Assembly: GCA_937893785.1 (NCBI GenBank)
Contig: CALCSP010000375.1
Location: 1-5,497, forward strand
Direction: 5' to 3'
Origin: an uncultured Verrucomicrobiales bacterium
GTDB lineage: Bacteria > Verrucomicrobiota > Verrucomicrobiia > Verrucomicrobiales > DEV007
Length of the DNA stretch: 5,497 nt
Shown one piece after another: positions 1-5,497 of this stretch. Both the position numbers and the translations under genes were made by a program. The first letter of the stretch is position 1. Each line of letters opens with the position of its first letter. The notes under the pieces are model-generated. The model did not search any database. It saw only the letters and a list, made by a program, of their open reading frames with translations, and had not been told where the DNA came from.

Positions 1-2527
1 CCCAGGTTTTCCCTTTTAAATCAAGTATCATCCTAACATCCTGTTTTCCAAATGCGCTGGTTTCACTCATTTCCACTTGTTGACGATAAACGCGTTCTCC
101 ATCCCCGGTTATAACCTCGAAAAACTTCATCGGAAACGTCCAGCTAAGGACCACCTTTAGCTCAGCCTTGCCTGATTGAGCAAGCTTCAGGATTTGCCCT
201 GACTGCATGCCGCCAATCGTGAAACTGGGCATCAGAACTTCCCCGGTCGAAATAAAGAAAGCTCCATCACGCAATGCCCTGAGCACCGGATTCCAGCCGT
301 CCCTGAAACGAGGGACATGGTCCATTCGTAAATAATTGATATTGGCATGGGCATAAAATTCAGTGGTCTGGTCAACCTGAAAGATGTCGACCTCGCCCAC
401 AATGTACTTCCTTGCCCCCCAATTGGACATGTCATCAAGAAGATCAAGCACACGCCAGCCCAACCGAGGCCTCGATAGATCAGCAGGCATGGCTTTCCAT
501 GCCCCTCCAAGGTAGCGGTCAGACTCAAAGAACGGTTCGTCACGATACCTGTCAGGATAATCGGTTGAGGACTTGATCCGGGGATGTGCCGCCCACATCA
601 GACCATTCTCCATCTCCATAAGCTTGAGAACTTCCTCTGAACTACCCACATGATAGACCCGCCCATACTTTGGGTGCTCCTCAATGAAAGGCTTATCTCG
701 GGCACGACTCAAAACCCACATTACCGGCCGCGGAAAAAAACTAATCCAATGACCACCAAGATGGGCATTAGGTTCCTCACCCGGAAGGAGAAGAAAATCA
801 TCATCAGAAAGGCGTTCGCACTCATCATGAAGAAGCTTGAGGAGCGGCAAGGTTTTATCTGAATCACGGCGGTCTCGACCGAGTCGGTTGTGAAACTCTG
901 CCAAATGAACGATATCAACACCTGCCCTCTTAAAAACACCCACAAATTCAGGATTAAGCGTTTCTTTGGAGTGGTCCGATTTAGCAACTTGGACAAGGCC
1001 AACATCTATAGCCTGTCCACCTCCGTCATTCCAACAGTGAACAGCCATCAGGTTATCTCCCTGTTTCAGGGTTTCCCGGGCCTCCGGACTAATAGGAACT
1101 TCACGATATTTCTTGGAAAATCCTTTCACCGAGCAGGCCAACACACCATTGAGATAGACCTCCGTATCCTCGTCGTATAACAAAGATAGTTTCAGCTCGT
1201 CAGTCGGAACTTTCTTGAGCTTAAAGCGTCTTCTCAACCATATATCCTGTGAGTGCCACTCGGTTCCCAATCTGAGACCTGGCGTTCCTTGCTTGCCAAA
1301 TCCAGCCTTACCCCTCTTCCATTCTTGATCATCGAAGGAGATCTGCATCCAGTCCTTGGAGGGGCGGACGAGGGAATAACTCCATTCTTGCCCATGTCGG
1401 CGAGAAGTATTCACTACTTCGGCAGAAGCGGACGCCTGCCTCTTGTCACGTGCCTCAAGCAGGTTCGTAGTGTGCTCGATGTGATAGTGGCTGGTAAACG
1501 TCTTATGACCAGGAAGCTCAACAAACCGATCTCCATTCGTGTAAGCCCTGACACGCTCAAAAATCCTCTCACCCCGATCAAGCGAAGCGAGCCAAAAAAT
1601 TTCCAACTGCTGTTCAGTCCCGGGCGGAGAATTAAACCAAGGAACCCAGCGCTTATCTCCCATAAGATCCTGCCTGATACCGATACCAAATCCGGATTTC
1701 TGCCCCATAAAATCAGTTCCCTGCCACGTAAATCCGAGGTTATAGGCCTCATCAAGTGGATAAAAATAACGGTGTGGAGGCGGGAAGACCGCAATGGATC
1801 CGGTCTTGGTCTCAAGGGCAATCGTGCGGTTACGAACCTTCACTGGGATGGCAGGTTCTGCCTTTGCCTCGGCCCGGTGCAGCTTGTCATCCAGGCCAAT
1901 CCAGGACACCGATTTACCCGCCGGGTCAAAGTTAAGCCCAGAATGATAAAGCAGGGCTCGTGCATCCTGACCGGTCTCGACAATCGCCTGCAGGTGAATC
2001 AAGTCACAACCTGCATAAAGGGTAAATCGAAGTTTCCCCGAGAAGCCACCTCCCTCAAGTCCGTAAAGATCAACCATGCACCTGCGCCCCACACTTTTCA
2101 CAACCACGGATTGAAGCTTTAGTGCCAGACGACCCGACTTACTTAGCTTACGGTTAGTGGGGTCAAAGAAAATGGTCCAACCTCCACGTTTCTTTAAGTC
2201 ACGCTGACCTATAGTGAGCACCGTAAGAGGATCAGCATCACGCAAGATCACAACAGGCTTCCCTACTTTTCCTCCAACGGCAACCGATCGTACTAGCTCC
2301 CCCTGACCGGAAATATTCAGTGTCAGTTCAGTCGACCCCTCCGGGGTGTTCCATCGAATAGTAAGTTCTTTTTCTCCTGTATCCACTTCCACGCCACAAG
2401 CCGGGTCGTAGGAACGCATATCCACGGCAAGTGCGCGGGCAAACTGTCCGTAAAACAAACCCACAGCAAACACAGCCAATACCACAATCAACCTGACCGC
2501 GTTGCCATTAACCTTAATGAAAGACAT
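1..2527 (-). CDS. Exported PHP-like (CehA/McbA-type) metallohydrolase with inserted galactose-binding-like domain, 3' end beyond window
   Basis: Translating the minus strand from ATG 2527 gives 842 uninterrupted codons to the left edge, with no stop in the window. Residues 11-34 are a hydrophobic stretch ending in RALA, which reads as a signal peptide with cleavage near residue 34, so the protein is probably exported. Residues 35 to about 335 are beta-rich and of unknown role. A PHP-like metal-binding domain then starts with SHYHIEH (346-352; H347, H349). It resumes after an insert with GVDIVHLAEFH (536-546), LLPGEEPNAHLGGHW (580-594), AAHPR (646-650) and GEVDIF (711-716), the usual order of metal-ligand motifs. 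The insert, about 378-516, resembles a carbohydrate-binding jelly roll: DIWLRRRF (428-435), DEDTEVYLNG (452-461), AVHCWNDGGGQAIDVGL (495-511). The substrate is unknown; phosphoester or amide hydrolysis is family inference. An in-frame ATG at 2536 would add three residues; neither start has a clear ribosome binding site. Probably only a short C-terminal tail is missing. Confidence 0.72.
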   Translation of the reverse strand, partial: MSFIKVNGNAVRLIVVLAVFAVGLFYGQFARALAVDMRSYDPACGVEVDTGEKELTIRWNTPEGSTELTLNISGQGELVRSVAVGGKVGKPVVILRDADPLTVLTIGQRDLKKRGGWTIFFDPTNRKLSKSGRLALKLQSVVVKSVGRRCMVDLYGLEGGGFSGKLRFTLYAGCDLIHLQAIVETGQDARALLYHSGLNFDPAGKSVSWIGLDDKLHRAEAKAEPAIPVKVRNRTIALETKTGSIAVFPPPHRYFYPLDEAYNLGFTWQGTDFMGQKSGFGIGIRQDLMGDKRWVPWFNSPPGTEQQLEIFWLASLDRGERIFERVRAYTNGDRFVELPGHKTFTSHYHIEHTTNLLEARDKRQASASAEVVNTSRRHGQEWSYSLVRPSKDWMQISFDDQEWKRGKAGFGKQGTPGLRLGTEWHSQDIWLRRRFKLKKVPTDELKLSLLYDEDTEVYLNGVLACSVKGFSKKYREVPISPEARETLKQGDNLMAVHCWNDGGGQAIDVGLVQVAKSDHSKETLNPEFVGVFKRAGVDIVHLAEFHNRLGRDRRDSDKTLPLLKLLHDECERLSDDDFLLLPGEEPNAHLGGHWISFFPRPVMWVLSRARDKPFIEEHPKYGRVYHVGSSEEVLKLMEMENGLMWAAHPRIKSSTDYPDRYRDEPFFESDRYLGGAWKAMPADLSRPRLGWRVLDLLDDMSNWGARKYIVGEVDIFQVDQTTEFYAHANINYLRMDHVPRFRDGWNPVLRALRDGAFFISTGEVLMPSFTIGGMQSGQILKLAQSGKAELKVVLSWTFPMKFFEVITGDGERVYRQQVEMSETSAFGKQDVRMILDLKGKTW

Positions 2528-2632
2528 CGAGATCATGCATTAAAATTTGCAAACGACATAAGCCTTATCTCTTCACCCAAAAAAAGCTTAAGCAACTCTT
2601 AATTCGGCAGGCACCATGGCCATGTAAGCAAC

Positions 2633-2661
2633 GGCCTTCCTGCTGTTCAGACAAGAAGGCC
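2633..2661. repeat. Inverted repeat GGCCTTC / GAAGGCC, 15-base loop
   Basis: A perfect 7-base arm at 2633-2639 is repeated in reverse complement at 2655-2661. No T-run follows on either strand, so it does not read as an intrinsic terminator. The core AAGGCC is nearly self-complementary, which makes chance pairing easier. Its right arm can alternatively pair with 2738-2746. Confidence 0.45.
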
Positions 2662-2714
2662 TCAAATATGTAATACTTAACTGGAATTAGGACAATAAGC
2701 GATGAAAATGTCAG

Positions 2715-2740
2715 CTCTAATGTCCGCTTCGCTATTAGAG
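2715..2740. repeat. Inverted repeat CTCTAAT / ATTAGAG, 12-base loop
   Basis: Perfect 7-base arms lie at 2715-2721 and 2734-2740, about 110 bases upstream of the FAD oxidoreductase start. The right arm runs directly into another GGCCTTCC copy (2740-2747). It could be an operator-like palindrome or an RNA hairpin in the leader of the plus-strand gene. Its role is unknown and chance cannot be excluded. Confidence 0.4.
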
Positions 2741-2851
2741 GCCTTCCATTATTACAAAGATCATCCCCCTCCCCCATGGAAACCACCTTTGCTAACCCGT
2801 ATTCCATTCCAGAAGTATTGCTTATCGGCTTAGTTGGGTAACGATATCACC

Positions 2852-3892
2852 ATGAAAGAAGTTGCCATCATCGGAGCAGGAGTGTCGGGCCTCTCGGCAG
2901 CATTCGAGCTCTCGCGTCAAGGCATTCAATCTGTCGTTTTCGAAAAGAGCCGCGGCCTTTCCGGTAGAGCAGCGACAAGGAGACGTGGCCAAATTTGCAT
3001 GGACCATGGCGCGAATTTTTTCCGTACAACAGATCCGGAAGTTGCTCACCTGATCCATGAAACACTACCTTCCGTTGACCTTGTCGAGATCAAGGGAGAT
3101 GTCTGGACATTTGATCAAGACAGCGTCATTTCCCCGGGCGACCCCGAGCAGAATAAGCAACCCAAATATACCTACCGCCAGGGCATTAGTAATCTGGGAA
3201 AGTTACTGCAGGCAGCATCAGGCACCGACGTGCAAAGGCAGCAACGAGTAAAGCGACTCATTGACAAGGAGCAAAAATGGGAGCTTGAAAACGAAGTCGG
3301 GGATAGCCTTGGGCAATTTGATGCTGTCATCGTTACTGCACCAGCTCCACAGGCAGCTCAGATTATCGTAGATAGCATCCTCCAAAATAACATACGCGAT
3401 TCACTGATTCAGGCATTGCAGCAGGCAAGGTATGATCCCCAGTTTGCTTTTGTGATCGGATTCACTGATGAATTGCGGTTGCAAAAACGCTTTCACGCAC
3501 TAGTCAACCAGGATGGGCAACATCCTGTCTCATGGATTAGCTTTGAAGATGATAAACCCGGGCACGTTCCAAATGGGAATACCGTCTTGGTAATCCAAAT
3601 GTCACCAAGCTGGTCCTCACGTCATTTGGAACATAATCCTGAACATCTGCTCCCTCAGGTTTTGGAACAGCTCTCATGCCTGATACCTGAAATAGATCAA
3701 GCCCCGGACTGGTGGGACAGTCAGCGCTGGTTACTTGCTGCCCCCAGAAGCGCTGTGGACACTACCAATCTGCAGCAAGCAGAATCATGCGGAATTTTCT
3801 TTGCCGGCGATGGTTTAGTGGGGCGGGGACGGGTGCCACTGGCGATTAAATCAGGGTTAGCCACTGCAAAAAAGCTAGCGGCAGGAAAGTAG
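2852..3892 (+). CDS. Renalase-like NAD(P)/FAD-dependent oxidoreductase
   Basis: This 346-residue protein opens with a Rossmann dinucleotide-binding motif, GAGVSG (8-13), right after the start. An acidic residue (E31) ending the second beta strand is expected to hold the ADP ribose of FAD. GRAATRR (38-44) and DHGANFF (51-57) match the conserved block of bacterial renalase-like and amine-oxidase-fold flavoproteins. The C-terminal FFAGDGLVGRGRVPLAIKSG (316-335) is the second FAD-contacting motif, with a helix that follows. There is no signal peptide, so it should be cytoplasmic. Length fits the family. The true substrate is unknown; oxidation of a dihydronicotinamide-type or amine compound is only family-level inference. 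ATG 2852 is preferred because it puts the Rossmann strand at the very N terminus; an in-frame TTG at 2834 would add six residues. The gene converges on the photolyase pair, with 53 bases between the two stops, and relatives of this family often sit near photolyase genes. Confidence 0.85.
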   Translation: MKEVAIIGAGVSGLSAAFELSRQGIQSVVFEKSRGLSGRAATRRRGQICMDHGANFFRTTDPEVAHLIHETLPSVDLVEIKGDVWTFDQDSVISPGDPEQNKQPKYTYRQGISNLGKLLQAASGTDVQRQQRVKRLIDKEQKWELENEVGDSLGQFDAVIVTAPAPQAAQIIVDSILQNNIRDSLIQALQQARYDPQFAFVIGFTDELRLQKRFHALVNQDGQHPVSWISFEDDKPGHVPNGNTVLVIQMSPSWSSRHLEHNPEHLLPQVLEQLSCLIPEIDQAPDWWDSQRWLLAAPRSAVDTTNLQQAESCGIFFAGDGLVGRGRVPLAIKSGLATAKKLAAGK

Positions 3893-3945
3893 CCGCGAGT
3901 CAAACGCCTCATCCGCTGCATTCAAGAGCCATCAGCGAAATTTTG
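3893..3945. other. Short convergent gap, no clear terminator
   Basis: This 53-base gap separates the stops of two convergent genes, so transcription from both sides should end near here. The only GC-rich hairpin candidate is a 5-base inverted repeat GCGGC (3878-3882) / GCCGC (3892-3896) that spans the stop of the oxidoreductase gene. It has no T-run after it. No intrinsic terminator can be claimed; factor-dependent termination or overlapping transcript ends are possible. Confidence 0.4.
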
Positions 3946-5205
3946 CTACACCCCCAAAGCGCATACTTTTTTCCAGAAGCCAAAAAAACCGCCGGTGGCA
4001 AATCTGCGCAGGCTCCTGTCCTGCAACCGATCCAATAGTAACAACTCTATTCCCTTCCCTTTGAGGGTGACGCGCAGGTCAGGAATCATGTCTGCAAGAG
4101 GACCAACTGCTGGACGCATTGCAACTACCTGCTTCAGAGAGTGCTTTTCTGCCCAACTGGGGACAGCATCAAGGATCGGGCGAGTTGTCTCCAGAGAAAC
4201 TTTTGCAGCAAATTGCTCAGTGGCACGCAGGTAGGTATCCCTCAGCGCACTTTTTGTCCATTCAATGCGTTGCTGGGATATGGATAAACGACTCCATGCA
4301 GATACATTTCCAGAAACGAGAAGATATTCGCTATTAATCTCCCGCAGCGGACTGTATTCGGGCAGCATATCCTCCTCATGAATCCAGATTCCCAGTCCGT
4401 TTTCCCCAATCTCGGGGGTATCTGGGAAATGCTCACAGGTGACCGGTTCACGCCCCGCCCACGCCGGATGCCAAACCTGAGGTGACTCAAGCTGGTCAAG
4501 ACCTGCGCAATGATCAGCCAAAATATCCTTATCAAGATAACGCTCGATATTAGAACGCCGAGGAAGATAGGTCTTGCCAGGAGTTTGCAGTCCGGCGACC
4601 CAACGCCATGAAAGCGTGTTGGATGCCGGATCTGCATCAAGAAGGTGGCGCATGAAAAAATCGGCTCCCAACTGCCATGGAAGTCGCTCAACATGGATCC
4701 ACCAACCTGCAAACCACATTCTTGCATGATTATGCAGATACCCGGTGGAAATCAGTTCACGGGCAAAATAGTTCATTACTGAAATGGAACTCTTTCCCTC
4801 CTCACAAATACTTGCCCGCTCTAACAACTCGTCATACTTAGAATTACTGCAAAAATTGCTCAATTCATTTAAGTAATTGGTCCATACATGAGGTCTGAGG
4901 CTGAGCCATAATTTCCAGTAGCGCCGCCAATACACCTCCTGAATGAATTTGTCTATAGTTGAGCGCGCAAAACGTTTACGGGGAGCATCACAGCACTCAT
5001 CCTCGGTTATCAGGCGGTGACGAATCGCCGGCGAGAGACGGGAAACACTTGAGTGATCGGATCCCACCTTGTTCCGATCACGAGCATAACAACCTGCTTT
5101 GGGCACAAAATCATTGAGTTGATCCAAGGCACTCTTCCGGGAAGAGGCGAAGGTAAATTCTTCAGAAGGAAACAGCTCAAGCGTCATTGAATTATCGGTC
5201 GGCAT
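3946..5205 (-). CDS. Cryptochrome/photolyase-family protein with FAD-binding domain only, no N-terminal antenna domain
   Basis: The 419-residue protein has the photolyase FAD-binding fold in its first half. Visible blocks are FVPKAGCYARDRN (33-45), SVSRLSPAIRHRLIT (53-67), FIQEVYWRRYWKLWLSLRP (87-105), LHNHARMWFAGWW (157-169) and LLDADPASNTLSWRWVAG (188-205). The last contains the D..D...N..W pattern that contacts flavin in photolyases, with W200 and W202 as candidates for the electron-transfer chain. The usual N-terminal alpha/beta antenna-binding domain is absent. A C-terminal region with RPAVGPLAD (364-372) and RFATGGFFGFWKKV (401-414) follows, like that of FAD-domain-only relatives I recall from marine bacteria. 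DNA repair or blue-light sensing are both possible; I cannot choose. The first ATG overlaps the upstream photolyase gene by 14 bases, which suggests one transcript and coupled translation. A second in-frame ATG at 5187 would remove the overlap. No clear ribosome binding site precedes either. Confidence 0.85.
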   Translation of the reverse strand: MPTDNSMTLELFPSEEFTFASSRKSALDQLNDFVPKAGCYARDRNKVGSDHSSVSRLSPAIRHRLITEDECCDAPRKRFARSTIDKFIQEVYWRRYWKLWLSLRPHVWTNYLNELSNFCSNSKYDELLERASICEEGKSSISVMNYFARELISTGYLHNHARMWFAGWWIHVERLPWQLGADFFMRHLLDADPASNTLSWRWVAGLQTPGKTYLPRRSNIERYLDKDILADHCAGLDQLESPQVWHPAWAGREPVTCEHFPDTPEIGENGLGIWIHEEDMLPEYSPLREINSEYLLVSGNVSAWSRLSISQQRIEWTKSALRDTYLRATEQFAAKVSLETTRPILDAVPSWAEKHSLKQVVAMRPAVGPLADMIPDLRVTLKGKGIELLLLDRLQDRSLRRFATGGFFGFWKKVCALGV

Positions 5206-5497
5206 CTAACCGTTCGAGGAACGCATCCGCCTCAGTAATATGCATCTGTTGTTTTTCTGGTGCCATCCTCCTTGCCGTGGCACACATCATCGCCCAGCGA
5301 GGATTCTTCCTAAGTTCATCAGCGTGCTTGAGAATCCATCTCCAATAAAGTCCATCCCAAATTTTCGTCCATTCTCCAGCCGGATAATTACTCATTTTGC
5401 GAATATATGCCGCCCCGGAAAAGTAAGGTTTGGTTGTTATTGATCCGCCATCAGCATGCTGACTCATTCCAAAGACATTGGGAACCATCACCCAGTC
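5192..5497 (-). CDS. Cryptochrome/photolyase DPRP-family protein ((6-4) photolyase-like), C-terminal fragment; 5' end beyond window
   Basis: Only the last 101 residues are in the window; the frame is open to the right edge (first codon GAC, 5497-5495), so the true start lies outside. The fragment reads DWVMVPNVFGMSQHADGG (1-18), TTKPYFSGAAYIRKMSNY (21-38), then WDGLYWRWILKHADEL (47-62) and KNPRW (64-68). This is the conserved C-terminal end of the deoxyribodipyrimidine photolyase-related (DPRP) family, whose characterised bacterial members repair (6-4) photoproducts using FAD. Typical members carry three of four iron-sulfur ligand cysteines between the MSxY and LYW blocks. Here that segment (residues 39-46) is short, PAGEWTKI, and has no cysteine. 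The only cysteine in the fragment (residue 72) lies outside the motif. The stop overlaps the start of the next gene by 14 bases. Family assignment is firm; photochemistry and cluster content of the whole protein are not known. Confidence 0.88.
   Translation of the reverse strand, partial: DWVMVPNVFGMSQHADGGSITTKPYFSGAAYIRKMSNYPAGEWTKIWDGLYWRWILKHADELRKNPRWAMMCATARRMAPEKQQMHITEADAFLERLDADR

Larger units (their letters stand above)
2537..2851. other. Intergenic region between divergent genes, no convincing gene
   Basis: About 315 bases separate the divergent starts of the exported hydrolase and the FAD oxidoreductase, so promoters for both must lie here or within the gene edges. I could not pick out a convincing -35/-10 pair on either strand, and no tRNA-like or riboswitch-like fold was recognised. 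A possible 80-codon reading frame on the minus strand (2565-2807) has no recognisable domain, has low-complexity hydrophobic patches, and is judged non-coding. The stretch is richer in A+T than the genes on both sides and carries short inverted repeats listed separately. Confidence 0.6.

Noticed and set aside
1414..1821. A 135-codon minus-strand frame, with similar shorter ones at 232-543 and 721-1005
   Set aside because: These are in other frames than the continuous hydrolase frame, which covers the same bases and carries the conserved motifs.
1253..2122. A 289-codon open frame on the plus strand
   Set aside because: It lies antisense to the 842-codon minus-strand gene, whose translation shows a signal peptide and recognisable motifs. 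The plus-strand product has no recognisable domain and is rich in basic residues and prolines, typical of a shadow frame.
2565..2807. Possible 80-residue intergenic protein on the minus strand
   Set aside because: No recognisable motif or ribosome binding site, and composition does not look protein-like; the region has repeats and higher A+T.
3878..3896. GC-only 5-base hairpin as a terminator for the oxidoreductase gene
   Set aside because: The stem is very short, overlaps the stop codon, and no T-run follows on either strand.
4242..4727. A 161-codon minus-strand frame
   Set aside because: It overlaps the FAD-binding photolyase domain in another frame and has no recognisable domain.

Overview
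The window holds four protein-coding genes and one intergenic stretch of about 300 bases; I see no tRNA, rRNA, CRISPR array or insertion sequence. Base composition looks balanced (near 50% GC by eye). Start codons lack clear Shine-Dalgarno sequences. The first gene carries a jelly-roll domain of a type I associate with Verrucomicrobiota and Planctomycetota secreted proteins. With two photolyase-family genes alongside, the best guess is a sunlit-water, possibly marine, member of the Verrucomicrobiota or a close relative. This is inference from protein style, not a marker gene.

Left part (1-2527, minus strand): one long open frame of 842 codons that runs off the left edge. It encodes an exported protein with a signal peptide, a beta-rich N-terminal region, and a PHP-like (CehA/McbA-type) metallohydrolase domain. 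That domain is interrupted by a galactose-binding-like jelly-roll domain. The frame is open without a break from 2527 to the left edge.

Middle (2537-2851): an intergenic region between divergent genes, with several short inverted repeats, some able to form alternative pairings. No convincing gene was found there. From 2852 (plus strand) a 346-residue renalase-like FAD-dependent oxidoreductase follows.

Right part (3946-5497, minus strand): two overlapping photolyase/cryptochrome-family genes, transcribed right to left and convergent with the oxidoreductase. The upstream one is the C-terminal 101 residues of a DPRP-type (bacterial (6-4) photolyase-like) protein that lacks the expected cluster-binding cysteines in this part. 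The downstream one is a 419-residue protein with a photolyase FAD-binding domain near its N terminus and no preceding antenna-pigment domain. Three adjacent flavoproteins (two light-related, one oxidoreductase) suggest a small light-response or photorepair locus. The left-hand hydrolase is probably functionally unrelated.
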